Shown here one piece after another: positions 48,646-53,340 of a stretch of DNA of 64,000 nucleotides (within the stretch, counting starts at the first letter, position 1; the number at the start of each line of letters is the position of its first letter). The stretch is taken from contig JAQJVL010000517.1 of NCBI GenBank assembly GCA_035578905.1, positions 310,001 to 374,000 of the forward strand, read 5' to 3'. Made by a program: the position numbers and the translations under genes. A model generated the notes under the pieces. That model searched no databases. It saw only the letters and a list, made by a program, of their open reading frames with translations, and had not been told where the DNA came from. The DNA is from Stictocephala bisonia. Lineage: Eukaryota > Arthropoda > Insecta > Hemiptera > Membracidae.

Positions 48646-51620
48646 ATAAACATATACTTCACAAGAATTCTAGTCCGAGCTAAAGGCAAGTTTCTGGCCT
48701 CCGAGAGGGCCTTCCGGCCGTTCTTCCTAAAATGTATTCACAAACTGGATTTTAATGGTTATGTAACTCGCATTGTTGTTGAATTGTTGTTTTTGTAATG
48801 TGAGAAATATTTGTTGGGGAAATTGGTGCAGTGTAACAATGCGCCAAATTTGAAACAAAAAATTAAATTGTTTTGTATGATAGAAATGTGTTAAAATTAT
48901 TAAACTTTGTATTTTTTCAAAAATTTTTCATAAATAGCTTAATTTTTACGAAATAAAAGTATCTTCTTATAAACATAGTCAATTCTTGGCGTATTTCTGA
49001 GAATTAGTTTTAAATTCGTTATGGAATTAAAACTTGCATTGTAATCCACTCTTCAGATATTTAATAAAATTCTTGCTTCTTTCTATTCAAACGTAGAAAA
49101 ATAGTTTGTGTGTTTTTTTACAAATTATTAATTTTATTCTATTTATTTTTTTAACGCATAATATTCATTGCTCCATGCGTACTTTTACGTTTATGTCCGC
49201 TCCTCCTTGAAATTTAATTCTCATTTTTATGTAGTCTGGAGCAAATGGCCTTAAGAGTTATTAATAGTTATATTGTTGGTGAGAACAGGTGGTTTATAGA
49301 AATTTGAACCAGAGCAAATCCAATAATTTAACTGTTCAAGAACAACAGTTTTTCTAACACAAACAACACTGCAGTTATCTGCGCAAGAACTGAACTAATC
49401 TCCCAAATGTGTATCCCCCCAGCACACGCTAGTAACAGCTGATCTAATAGTACGCCAAACAGTCGTCCGAGCATTTGTTTGAAATCAATCACCGTTAGAT
49501 AGCAGCAGTGGTAACCACCTACAACAAAAGGATGGCTTTGGATAGTTTGTTTCAATAGTTACTTGGCACGTTCCATCCTCTTCGGTAATTTGCTTTCGTA
49601 GTCGGTTTGATTCGGACCACTTTCATTAAACTGTATAGAAAGTTTTCCCTTGGTTAGCCAATTAATTTATTTGTTTTGGTGGTGAGATCGGAAAACATGT
49701 TTATTCACACCTTTGCCAGTTTTCAAAATACAATACCTTAATGAGATATCAGTTGTTTTTAACTCATATTGTTTTCAAACCAATTAACCTTGTTTAATGA
49801 GATATTTCGGCTACTCAGCCTACATTTAAGTTGTTATTGATTGTATACACATTAGTACTTGAATATAAATAAAAATTATTTATTCTTTTAATAACAGTAA
49901 CAGATGTTTCAGCGAAAAAGGATTTGACTATTCACTTAACTATATTAAATTGTTGGGGTAGTTAACGTCTATTTCAATTTAAAAATATGCTTAGCCAGAT
50001 AAAAATTCTACGTGGTACTCACTTGTTGTCCCAAGCGATAGTACGTCCATTGCCCTCAGCCTTCATCAGCTTGTCGGCACTCAGCACATCCTCCCCTCTT
50101 GCAGTGGCCCTTACCGTCTCCACCGACGTCGTCGACCGCACGGACTCCGCTGACGCCTGCACATCCCCGGGGTTCTCGCACTTGTCTTCCACCATAGCGT
50201 CCTCACTAATGGACTTGGAAATCTCTTGCTCCCCTTTTGCCAAGATTGTTGGAATGACATCTGGCTGTGCCAGTTCAAGCGCGGGGGCTGTCGTGGTCCG
50301 CACGAGGGTTATTGTTGGTTCCGGCATATCTTCTACCTTCAGTACTTCTTCTTCTACCTCTCTGGTAGTTTCTTCAGGTTTTCTCTCCTCCGAAGATTTC
50401 GTATCTTCTTTGTGTTGTTTAGCTGGAGGTGGTGACAGCACTTGTTGGGGAAGGGAGTGGGTTGCCTCAATTGGGGTTTCTTGGACGAGGTCTCTTTGCT
50501 CCAGCTCCGGGGTTTTTTCGTCGGCTCGACTTACTGTTGATACAACAGCTTCGACTGGAGTTGGGATCTTATTTAGAACATCTAATTCTAAGGAAGGCTT
50601 TGCATTTTCAACAGGTGGAGGGCTTATTTTCACATTTACTCCGTTGCCTTTCTTCTCAGCAATGGCCCCATTCTTTTTCTCACCATTCAAGGCATTTTTC
50701 CTTTCAATGTTTGCCACAGCCGTTCCACCTTTTTTGTCAATATTTGCAGCATTTGATGTTTTTAAAGGAATTCTTCGAGATTGTCTCACAACGGCTTTAA
50801 CGGGTGAGGTGTTCGGTGGTGAAGACGACCTTACGTTTGCAACACGCCCTCTTGAAGTACTTCTATTCCGAGTAACACTTGAAGGAGACAAGGCAGCGTC
50901 TGGCTTGTTGGGTTGTGCTCGTTTTTTGTAAGGAGACATCAAGTTTTTCTTCTCATTTTCCTTTTGTGCTGTTTGGTTTGACTTGGGAAGAGGAGGTTTG
51001 GAATTGTTACTTTTAGTGTTCACAGGACCGACCCTCTTTGGTGAATTGATAACTTTCATTTCATGGCGGGGCGATTGTCCTGCAGCTTTGATGGAAGCCC
51101 TGCTTTGGTGGTTTGGTGATACAAAAGTATTATTCCTATTGACTTGGTTGAGAACTTTGTTTGCTCTGTTCGGTGATAGAGAGTTCCGTCTGCTAGCAGG
51201 AGTCGGAATTCCAGAAGGACTATTCCCTCCTCGGATTGGACTGCTAGGAGTACTCCTCCCATTCTGTACTCGCGGAGTAGCCACAGGAAGTTTACTCCTA
51301 GATCTACTTCGAGGCTGGCTTTTCCTACCCTCTTCAGGAGATGGAGAAGGCTCTCTGGTGTATCTGATGGAAGACTCCTCTTTGAACCCTCTGCCCCTGA
51401 AAGGACTGACCCTCCCGCTCGGCGATACTCCTCTGGAAGGTGGAGGTCTTTCATCGTTGAGAATCACGAAGGCGGTCCTTTCTCGACGAGGCACTGGAGC
51501 GGCCATGGGAGCGGCGACTCGATGTGGCTGAGGTGCCCTAGGTGGGGGTGGCAGCTCGGGGGACAAGGGGGGAAGCACCTTGAACGCCTCAGGTACCATG
51601 ATGCGCTGTTGGCGTCTCAT
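5531..51620 (-). CDS. stum: Stum/Spec3-family membrane protein, seven coding or alternative exons (long form 854 aa)
   Basis: The join on the minus strand is 51620-50023, 10540-10160, 9666-9498, 8977-8848, 8319-8125, 5622-5531. All junctions are GT/AG, the phases agree and the total is 2565 nt. The protein has a long disordered basic Ser/Pro-rich N-terminal region (1-530), a Cys-rich linker (about 550-690) and a C-terminal Spec3 domain (about 735-825). That domain has two hydrophobic segments and family-like strings: [30 protein letters not shown] and [17 protein letters not shown]. From the family: Drosophila Stum is needed for mechanical transduction in proprioceptive neurons, and vertebrate STUM and sea-urchin SPEC3 share the domain. 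The role here is inferred from that. The Drosophila protein is much longer, so further N-terminal exons may exist. The family call is strong; the exact 5' structure is less certain. Confidence 0.88.
5623..8124 (-). other. stum last intron (2.5 kb)
   Basis: Bounded by donor GTAAGT at 8124 and acceptor AG at 5624-5623. It is AT-rich and contains a poly-T/TATA tract near 6900-6931 and a tRNA-derived SINE at 7500-7727. No coding exon is seen in it. Confidence 0.65.
7500..7727 (-). mobile_element. tRNA-Leu/Ser-derived SINE (family B), with duplicated head
   Basis: Read on the minus strand, GTGGTCGAGCGGTCTAAGG is a good A-box with class II tRNA look, and CAGGTTCAAACCCTG is a B-box. A body with TTTATCAATAATATTAACC follows. 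The head containing the A-box is present twice with 48-bp spacing (CCAGAC/CCAGAC-like words at 7638 and 7686). Related copies lie at 46155-46352 (minus) and 51985-52150 (plus). There is no acceptor-stem pairing, so it is not a functional tRNA. Confidence 0.75.
8125..8319 (-). CDS. stum: stum exon: second half of the Spec3 domain
   Basis: Acceptor CTTGCAG precedes 8319 and donor A|GTAAGT follows 8125. The 195 nt encode [18 protein letters not shown], a short polar loop and the long hydrophobic segment [19 protein letters not shown]. This is the most recognisable part of the family. The frame stays open past the donor to a TGA at 7997, giving 42 extra residues if the intron is retained. That tail is not family-like, and the strong donor with an in-phase last exon argues for splicing. 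Confidence 0.9.
8592..8950 (-). repeat. Tandem triplication (about 153-bp unit) of the first Spec3 membrane exon
   Basis: The marker GGGGAAGTACTGG occurs at 8592, 8745 and 8899, giving periods of 153 and 154 bp. Two copies carry the whole exon core and its donor (8935-8848 and 8781-8694). The third, 8592-8660, lacks the hydrophobic core and has a one-base deletion at the acceptor. Copies are nearly identical, so the duplication is recent or an assembly artefact. Confidence 0.85.
8694..8781 (-). CDS. stum: Alternative (duplicate) copy of the stum hydrophobic exon
   Basis: CAG before 8781 can act as acceptor and GTAAGT at 8693 as donor. The 88 nt read [17 protein letters not shown] and on to FLPGTG, differing from the first copy by two residues. 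Phase 0 in and phase 1 out match exons 9666-9498 and 8319-8125. Using both copies from these CAG acceptors would add 88 nt and break the frame, so choice between them would have to be mutually exclusive. The acceptor has a weak pyrimidine tract. Use is not proven. Confidence 0.45.
8848..8977 (-). CDS. stum: stum exon: first half of the Spec3 domain
   Basis: Preferred acceptor is TGTGTAG before 8977, which keeps phase 0 and adds 14 residues ([14 protein letters not shown]). A second in-frame acceptor lies before 8935. The donor is GTAAGT at 8847. The exon encodes [17 protein letters not shown] and FLPGTG, the first membrane segment with the family PGTG turn. The last base joins with GT of the next exon to make the second Gly. 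Confidence 0.8.
9498..9666 (-). CDS. stum: stum exon: second Cys-rich linker exon
   Basis: Acceptor TGTGCAG precedes 9666 and donor GTAAGTG follows 9498. The 169 nt encode [27 protein letters not shown], a Pro run and a basic Ser tail ending SQTSIS. CC/CxxC doublets next to a membrane segment are candidate palmitoylation sites (inference). It enters in phase 2 and leaves in phase 0. Confidence 0.82.
10160..10540 (-). CDS. stum: stum exon: first Cys-rich linker exon
   Basis: Acceptor ATGTTTCAG precedes 10540 and donor GTGAGG follows 10160. The 381 nt encode [16 protein letters not shown], a Pro run, [22 protein letters not shown], a basic [15 protein letters not shown] charged patch and [12 protein letters not shown] content is far above the flanks. 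Phase 2 in and phase 2 out; it can be joined to either 50023 or the alternative exon ending at 12587. Confidence 0.85.
10541..12586 (-). other. stum intron, AT-rich
   Basis: No ORF with coding character and no recognisable repeat beyond homopolymer runs. A C-rich stretch at 11165-11215 is the only compositional feature. Confidence 0.55.
12587..12606 (-). CDS. stum: Alternative first coding exon of stum (short isoform)
   Basis: ATG at 12606 sits in a good insect start context (GTCAACATG). It encodes MIYILY plus two bases AG, followed by donor GTAGGC. The AG joins A of exon 10540-10160 to make Arg, so the frame continues exactly ([16 protein letters not shown]). An in-frame TAG lies 57 bases upstream, and no phase-2 acceptor would make this an internal exon in the same frame. 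The predicted short protein is 328 residues: Cys-rich linker plus Spec3 domain only. Confidence 0.6.
12607..12860 (-). promoter_or_regulatory. Putative alternative promoter/5' UTR of stum
   Basis: This segment is clearly GC-richer than the DNA on both sides and leads directly into the alternative start codon. No TATA box at the right spacing was recognised. The transcription start cannot be placed. Confidence 0.4.
12861..17038. other. Intronic AT-rich DNA
   Basis: No supported gene. There is a poly-A run near 13621-13636 and two GC-richer islands (14150-14400 and 15640-15780). The first has GTGAGAC and GTAAGG words that could be 5' splice sites, but no coding frame. Confidence 0.5.
17039..17407 (+). 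CDS. Unrecognised 122-aa basic protein with three Trp/Lys repeats
   Basis: One uninterrupted frame from ATG to TAA, GC-richer than its flanks, with an in-frame TAA upstream. Residues ~10-85 hold three related units, [24 protein letters not shown] and [12 protein letters not shown]. Their DNA spacings are 81 and 72 bp, both multiples of three. The alternative + frame has a stop in the first unit, so only this frame is open across all three. The product would be strongly cationic and Trp-rich, with an acidic Tyr-rich end (PDGYEIYGM). No signal peptide and no family recognised. It lies inside the large stum intron on the opposite strand. It could be an orphan gene or a chance frame over a short tandem repeat. 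Confidence 0.35.
   Translation: MSYLKRELQRLFKWLKLKISWSKILRSLIKCSWRVRSVFKWLKRRMSWSRTKIKCTITYRSILNWVKKRLPWAKETNSLVKRTKRFKLHLYSRQPLSKIPQEIYGSWSILSQEPDGYEIYGM
17408..19729. other. Intronic AT-rich DNA
   Basis: No gene supported. A short GC-rich patch (17700-17780) and a GCGAGCGAGCG-containing patch (18484-18540) look like old repeat fragments. Confidence 0.45.
19740..21560 (+). repeat. Satellite array, 152-bp monomer, about 12 copies
   Basis: The word ACCGATTTCGATGG recurs at 19901, 20053, 20205, 20357, 20509, 20661, 20813, 20965, 21117 and 21268, a constant 152 bp except one 151. Outer copies near 19749 and 21420 are decayed. Monomers are C-rich and about half GC in an AT-rich region. Because 152 is not a multiple of three, long overlapping ORFs appear in rotating frames; these are repeat artefacts, not genes. 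Confidence 0.93.
21826..22005 (+). repeat. Degenerate interstitial TTAGG-type repeat
   Basis: Many TTAGGT/TTAGAT/TTAAGT words in the same orientation, including TTAGGTTAGGTTAGGTTT at about 21900. TTAGG is the ancestral insect telomere repeat. The tract lies only 260 bp after the 152-bp satellite. Confidence 0.7.
22006..22403. other. AT-rich intronic DNA, nothing recognised
   Basis: No ORF, repeat or structured element was recognised. Confidence 0.4.
22404..22466. repeat. (TA)n microsatellite
   Basis: About 63 bp of nearly pure TA dinucleotide with one CA interruption. Confidence 0.95.
23144..23323 (+). pseudogene. Possible coding fragment, family not recognised
   Basis: A 60-codon open stretch with unusually balanced base use follows AACCTACAAG, which could be an acceptor. 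It encodes [18 protein letters not shown], then [19 protein letters not shown], to a TGA at 23321. The DPxNPxxD pattern loosely recalls the C-terminal region of TRF4-like nucleotidyltransferases, but the match is too short to trust. Could be a gene relic or chance. Confidence 0.2.
23324..24888. other. AT-rich intronic DNA
   Basis: No supported gene. A 43-codon open stretch at 24541-24672 ([16 protein letters not shown]...) has less biased composition than its flanks, but no family was recognised. Confidence 0.4.
24889..25022 (-). mobile_element. SINE family A, 3' part
   Basis: Shares the module GAGTGTAGATGAACGAGTGT-like / CATTGTTACT / TTAATAGC with copies at 34086, 38311, 43881 and 62875 (plus-strand reading). 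Orientation is taken as minus because longer copies have tRNA-like A and B boxes at the other end and (AATA)n-type tails on this side. Confidence 0.65.
25074..25106. repeat. Poly-T run, 33 nt
   Basis: Uninterrupted T homopolymer adjoining the SINE fragment. Confidence 0.95.
25205..25311. repeat. Foldback with internal 23-bp duplication
   Basis: Arms 25205-25221 and 25295-25311 pair at 16 of 17 positions. The 73-nt interior has two copies of CCTGACGAAACRTTGTGTTT, starting at 25246 and 25269 (23-bp period). CTGACGAAAC words resemble conserved termini of Penelope-like elements, but nothing else of an element is seen. Confidence 0.5.
26130..26260 (+). repeat. Dispersed repeat fragment
   Basis: A segment with CCAACTGAG, GACGGTCGGTAC and AAGTTCGCG recurs in similar form at 63345-63410 (CACGGTCGGCAC, AAGTTCACG). 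The two copies suggest an old interspersed element; its class is not clear. Confidence 0.4.
26390..26610. mobile_element. Inverted pair of a Penelope-terminus-like module
   Basis: The left part has ACAAATTTATTA, ATCGATTTTGGTAAAC and CCTCAGACCGGAGG. The right part has the same words in reverse complement (GTTTACTAAAATCGAT, TAATAAATTTGT, GTGTTGTGTG). A third single copy lies at 30010-30120. Read on the minus strand the left module has CTGAGGA...AAAATCGAT, which recalls a degenerate hammerhead core. Class assignment is an inference. Confidence 0.4.
26765..26935 (+). CDS. Unrecognised 56-aa ORF or first coding exon
   Basis: ATG to TAA, about 59 percent GC in DNA that is otherwise near one third GC. 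The protein begins [20 protein letters not shown], then [19 protein letters not shown], and reads like real protein. A strong splice donor, GG|GTGAGTCAG, lies at 26918/26919 just before the stop, so this could be the first coding exon of a plus-strand gene inside the stum intron. A TATATAATG word at 26731 is rather close to the ATG for a TATA promoter. No family recognised and no downstream partner exon found. Confidence 0.35.
   Translation: MNSRTHTYVQPVVNWDGTGFAFYGNELAAKDEPDSPTGPRVKAVVRTEEAVGESAY
27020..27110 (+). mobile_element. Possible tRNA-derived SINE head
   Basis: GTGACCTAGTGGTTCA resembles an A-box and ATGTTCAATC a poor B-box 50 nt later. No tail or related copy identified. Confidence 0.25.
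27111..29329. other. AT-rich intronic DNA
   Basis: No supported gene. Contains the short CCTAA tract (28379-28407) and a slightly GC-richer patch near 27720-27820. Confidence 0.45.
28379..28407 (-). repeat. Short CCTAA (TTAGG complement) tract
   Basis: Five CCTAA/CCCAA-type units in a row, the reverse orientation of the tract at 21.9 kb. Confidence 0.7.
29330..29445 (-). mobile_element. tRNA-derived SINE-like fragment (family C)
   Basis: On the minus strand GAGGCTCAGTTGCTAAG resembles an A-box, and GCCGGTTAAAATCCGC about 35 nt later a B-box. It is GC-richer than its flanks. No second copy found in the window. Confidence 0.4.
30010..30120 (-). mobile_element. Single copy of the Penelope-terminus-like module
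   Basis: Same order of words as 26390-26480: ACACAACACAAATTCATT, GTCGATTTCATGAAC, ATCCTCAAACCAGAGGAT. The last part forms a perfect 10-bp hairpin (30093-30102 with 30109-30118). On the minus strand TTGAGGA...GAAATCGA keeps GAAA, which is lost in the other copies. Confidence 0.35.
30121..32493. other. Intronic DNA
   Basis: No supported gene. A GC-rich patch at 30900-31130 (CTCCCTCCCGGTGGGAG and neighbours) looks like an old repeat fragment. The rest is AT-rich. Confidence 0.4.
32494..32679 (+). pseudogene. Possible coding fragment, family not recognised
   Basis: A 61-codon open stretch encodes [18 protein letters not shown], then [19 protein letters not shown] and ends TAA. There is no ATG, as the frame opens after a stop in AT-rich DNA. 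Amino-acid use is balanced and protein-like. It may be a transposon or gene relic; I do not recognise it. Confidence 0.25.
33122..33360 (+). repeat. Tandem duplication, 162-bp period
   Basis: GTCACGGCTTCCATGATCAC and the following GTAAACAGACGTCAACA recur at 33159 and 33321. Upstream parts of the unit (CTGTTNCGATGACCA, GCGTGAC) are also shared. Confidence 0.8.
33361..34085. other. Intronic DNA, no gene seen
   Basis: A GC-richer stretch (33950-34070) just before SINE 34086 may be a further repeat fragment. Nothing else stands out. Confidence 0.35.
34086..34470 (-). mobile_element. SINE family A copy
   Basis: Carries the family tail (ATGAACGAATGTAGTTATTG..., CTTAGAAATG, TTAATAGCCCAA), the middle CCGAACCACGTGTAATG, and at the far end GCTGGATTACAGCACTACGC. 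The last is the reverse complement of the A-box-like head seen at 63240. Confidence 0.65.
34912..34960 (+). repeat. Left inverted repeat of the Penelope-like element
   Basis: Pairs with 36630-36678 over 49 bp with one mismatch. It is an inverted copy of the element's own 3' end placed directly before the truncated RT. Confidence 0.85.
34963..36057 (+). pseudogene. Penelope-type reverse transcriptase, disrupted
   Basis: Frame 1 (34963-35309) begins [16 protein letters not shown], passes PIRPIV and reaches motif [14 protein letters not shown], then TAA at 35307. The same frame continues with family-like sequence ([13 protein letters not shown]) to about 35385. There a shift leads into [16 protein letters not shown] and the catalytic YVDDIF (about 35505-35522). 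The second frame ends at a TGA (36055-36057) where the endonuclease frame takes over. RT copies the element RNA at the chromosomal target. Confidence 0.85.
36054..36461 (+). CDS. GIY-YIG endonuclease domain of the Penelope-like element
   Basis: The domain shows [20 protein letters not shown] with the GIY and YIG strands, then the conserved Arg (RFKEH) and a downstream Glu ([11 protein letters not shown]). It would nick the target site for insertion. In an intact element it is fused to the RT; here it is one frame away, so it starts at an internal ATG by accident. The frame itself is open to TAA at 36459. Confidence 0.88.
   Translation: MTARPQNINKFTKTGIYKIECNDCPKHYIGQTGRPFMTRFKEHIPNRNYKSKFADHLVESGHDITGMEQNFKILKVCKKGIKMNVIEQFEIYKSIKQTPLQLLNEQTDFHSNEIFDTVIQHRKQNNKYKQLNNRL
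36575..36614 (+). ncRNA. Hammerhead-ribozyme-like motif in the Penelope-like element
   Basis: ACAC (36575-36578), CTGAAGA core (36579-36585), one extra T, stem II GGAGA/TCTCC with loop TTAG (36587-36600), GAA core (36601-36603), palindromic stem III ACC/GGT (36604-36609), A as predicted cleavage nucleotide (36610) and GTGT (36611-36614), which pairs with ACAC as stem I. Hammerheads with very short stem III are known from Penelope-like elements. The extra T before stem II is not canonical, so activity is uncertain. Confidence 0.6.
36630..36678 (+). repeat. Right inverted repeat of the Penelope-like element
   Basis: Reverse complement of 34912-34960. It marks the element 3' end. Confidence 0.85.
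36679..38310. other. AT-rich intronic DNA
   Basis: No gene. Contains a 12-bp-arm hairpin with TAATGCACCATA / TATGGTGCATTA (about 36732-36772), 50 bp beyond the Penelope-like element. Confidence 0.5.
38311..38665 (-). mobile_element. SINE family A copy with (AAT)n tail
   Basis: From the plus-left side: TTATTATTATTATTCG (A-rich tail in minus reading), GACGTCGATCGTAGAGATAT, the shared GAGTGTAGATGAACGAGTGT, GGGACCTACAGC, CCACGTAGTATTG, CTCCCCTACACC and, at the tRNA-like head, GGTTCTATGCTCGG in minus reading (B-box-like). Colinear with 62875-63262. Confidence 0.75.
39470..39776 (+). repeat. 36-bp minisatellite, about 8 copies
   Basis: The unit is close to CACCCATACACGCACTGT plus GGTATTGACCCACCCGCC. 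As 36 is a multiple of three, it yields an open frame of 12-residue repeats ([12 protein letters not shown]) and open frames on the other strand. A GT-rich stretch (39420-39450) precedes it and a (TA)n palindrome follows. Not regarded as a gene. Confidence 0.9.
39797..39822. repeat. Perfect 26-bp palindrome
   Basis: GTTAGAGAATATA is followed directly by its reverse complement, at the edge of the 36-bp minisatellite. Confidence 0.85.
39823..41883. other. AT-rich intronic DNA
   Basis: No supported gene. A GC-richer patch at 41320-41660 has no convincing frame; within it GATCCGAT (41540) and ATCGGATC (41629) are complementary words. Confidence 0.45.
41884..41982 (+). mobile_element. SINE family A fragment, plus orientation
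   Basis: AAAGCTGTAGGTCCCTTAGT and TTGGGGTATTAATAAATGGC are reverse-complement matches to the middle of the 38311 and 62875 copies. Confidence 0.6.
42002..42027. repeat. Perfect 26-bp palindrome
   Basis: TATGGGTGAATAT joined directly to its reverse complement. Confidence 0.85.
42028..43613. other. Intronic DNA
   Basis: 42060-42260 is GC-richer and looks like an old repeat fragment. The remainder is AT-rich, with no gene seen. Confidence 0.4.
43614..43682 (+). mobile_element. SINE family A fragment, plus orientation
   Basis: GGCTGAAAATCAGACCAATA and CTACGTGGTTTGGATTCC match the middle of family A in reverse complement. Confidence 0.55.
43881..44155 (-). mobile_element. SINE family A tail with a different tRNA-like head
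   Basis: It has a (TTTA)n run on the plus-left, then GTAAGACGCCGATCG, GTGTAGATGAGCGAATCC and the CATTGTTAC module. On the minus strand the far end reads TAGCGTAGTTGGTTCAATC (A-box) and CTCAGATCGATCCC (B-box). This head differs from those at 63 kb and 38 kb while the tail is shared. Confidence 0.65.
44156..46154. other. AT-rich intronic DNA
   Basis: No supported gene. Only homopolymer and AATA-type runs were noticed. Confidence 0.5.
46155..46352 (-). mobile_element. tRNA-Leu/Ser-derived SINE (family B)
   Basis: Minus strand: GGCGAGCCGGTGGCCAAGCG (A-box), GCAGATTCGAATCCGGCC (B-box), then TATTTATCAGTAATATTCAC and the GTACTGGACTGGTTCTATCC module. It is the most intact of the three copies. Confidence 0.8.
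46709..47530. mobile_element. Foldback element with about 290-bp inverted arms
   Basis: Left arm 46709-46992 (284 bp) and right arm 47232-47530 (299 bp) are near-identical reverse complements. The 15-bp difference is one extra TTTGTTACAAACTAT-type unit in the right arm. The centre is 239 bp with no coding capacity. A TA or TATA flank duplication is possible. At the inner edge of the right arm the last ~17 bases are repeated in inverted form (47219-47256). ORFs in the arms are mirror images and not genes. A non-autonomous DNA transposon (MITE/foldback class) is the likeliest source. Confidence 0.85.
47531..50022. other. Intronic DNA next to the large stum exon
   Basis: No supported gene. Includes the A44 run and a possible SINE relic at 48270-48445 (minus-strand CGGTTCAAAACC as a B-box-like word). 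Confidence 0.45.
48601..48644. repeat. Poly-A run, 44 nt
   Basis: Uninterrupted A homopolymer following a C-rich stretch. Confidence 0.95.
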
Positions 51621-51681
51621 CTTCTGGAAGCGTCCAACCCCTTCATTCCTACCGCTTCGCTGAACCCATTTGTCCAATTAC
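50023..51681 (-). CDS. stum: stum large N-terminal exon (coding from 51620)
   Basis: Acceptor TTTATTTGCAG precedes 51681 and donor AA|GTGAGT follows 50023. A stop (TAA, 51680-51678) sits in frame at the exon start, so translation begins at the first ATG, 51620, in good context (AGAAGATG). The 532 full codons give a Pro run (residues 17-30), an Arg/Ser/Pro-rich basic region (60-150, with RSRSRSK) and long low-complexity Ser/Asn/Lys stretches. The C-terminal ~130 residues are acidic. SGIP (136-139) and SKLP (109-112) in the basic region resemble SxIP microtubule-tip (EB1) motifs. The exon ends in phase 2, matching 10540. Strand, phase and position make it part of stum; direct family similarity in this disordered region was not recognised. 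Confidence 0.75.
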
Positions 51682-51984
51682 CTGCAAATAAAATATAATT
51701 AATCTAAGCTTTGACAATTGTTATTTATCAATTGCATCTACAGACTGCAAGTGCCTTCTTTTTGAGCAATCGCCTCGTTGAATATTTTTGTTTTAATGAA
51801 AATATTAAATAAATAAATTAAGAGATACATTCCACATAGTATAATTGTTTTTTTTTAATGTTATACAATTTTATGTGTTTCCTTCGTTGTATTGTTATAT
51901 TTTTTCAACCTTAATATTGCAAGCCAAAATTATAATCTTTAGGTGTTTTACTTAAATTTGTCGTTTGTATTTACTTTAAATACT

Positions 51985-52150
51985 GGGCGAGCCAGTGGCT
52001 TCAGACCCTGGGATAAACATAACGTAGGCCTGGACTGGAAGTATTTATCAGTAATATTCACCTCATATTAGTATATTGTTTCCCCCCCTAACTATATCTG
52101 AATAAGTTCCCCGCACAGATCAATAGTCTATGGAGAATGGGTAGAGTAAA
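51985..52150 (+). mobile_element. Family B SINE, plus orientation, internally deleted
   Basis: Begins GGGCGAGCCAGTGGCTTCAGA, lacks the B-box segment, then has GTATTTATCAGTAATATTCAC and the AATAGTCTATGGAGAA end shared with the copy at 7500. Confidence 0.65.
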
Positions 52151-52929
52151 GTTAAGAAGGAGGTCGGTCTTTCCTTTAACGAAAAACAATCCAATTTAAC
52201 AACAAAAAACACATTCTATAGTCATTTTTCTAACGATTTCCTTGAACACTCCATATCGTAAATATACCACATATGATCCAAGACAAATTTATTTACAAAT
52301 TTTGTATGTTGACTTTGGAAATGACATTAGTTACTGCTTGGTTAAATTGTTAGTTCAAAATCCATCTATTTCCCCAATAAAGTAGGAAATATACTTGTCA
52401 TTAACAATCGAACTGAACAATGGTCTTAAATGTTGCCGACCATGACCATGTGATGCATCCTATTTGAAAGTACATTATTGTTGGAAGTGACTGTTAGAGA
52501 AAGAAAGTGAAATTGTTTTACGTTGAAGGCGATAACATCTTTAGAGCACGTGTTGGAGTAACGTGGTTGAATCATCATGGCATCTCACTTCCGTCAGTTA
52601 GTTCTCGTCCACTGACTTTTATGGTTTCTTAGTAAATCAACAATATAGTCTGATTCAAGTGTAGATTCATTAACATATTCCACATAAATTGATATGCAAT
52701 TATAATTTATATTTTAAACGGGCTGGAACATTCCAGTAATGTTATTTTCTCTTAACATATAATGATTATGGTTTATTGTCACATAATTAGCGTTATATTT
52801 GTGTATATACAGAAAATCTGTTGCAAACTGGTGACTGGTCATGTTTAACTCTAATTTTTTAGCCTAAAAAATTATTTAATTTACCAACTATCTAATTTGG
52901 GGGCATATACATTATACATCTTTCCTTTC

Positions 52930-53340
52930 TTTGTCTTGTTCCATTTAGTACTAAAACAAGACGACTTCGTCCTGCAAATAATCCGAGGCTGAGAAGTAGC
53001 TTCGGTTAAAGAGAAACTGCCTGAACTTTCGATATACCTGATTGGCATTCCCCAATCTTTTGTACTCCTGTGTTAATTTATTATATATCTGTATTCCACT
53101 GTAAACTGAGCTTATTTCATATTTTCTTAGTCTATGCTTGGGAACTCTTAGTTTACTTTTATTCCTTGTATCTTGGTTGTGGTATACATTAGTTTGTTGG
53201 TAAGCAATTATATTTTCATACACATGTTTTACCACTTCCAACAAGTGCAATCCTGGGAATGTAAGAACATCAAGCAAAGAGACGTTTCACTAACTAAACT
53301 ACAATCTTTAGACACTACACTCAAATTTTGTTACCCAAAA
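52930..53340 (-). mobile_element. 3' end of a non-LTR retrotransposon (RT C-terminal region)
   Basis: The minus-strand frame (53277-52951, open further upstream) reads LLDVLTFPGLHLLEVV, then NVYHNQDTRNKSKLRVPKHR, then SVYSGIQIYNKLTQEYKRLG and KFRQFLF. This is the well-known C-terminal tail of Jockey-like insect reverse transcriptases (ILE, NTR, GxxxYNKLP-like blocks). The element is truncated at its 5' end, so RT catalytic motifs are absent. Confidence 0.7.

Noticed and set aside
48501..48798. ORFs with long Lys runs
   Set aside because: The Lys run is the A44 homopolymer.
49328..49555. 75-codon minus ORF with hydrophobic residues just downstream of the large stum exon
   Set aside because: No donor/acceptor pair in matching phase and no family-like sequence; composition is ordinary.
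49987..51531. Long plus-strand ORFs of 314, 182 and 123 codons
   Set aside because: They are shadows on the strand opposite the large stum exon, which has splice sites, a start context and phase agreement.
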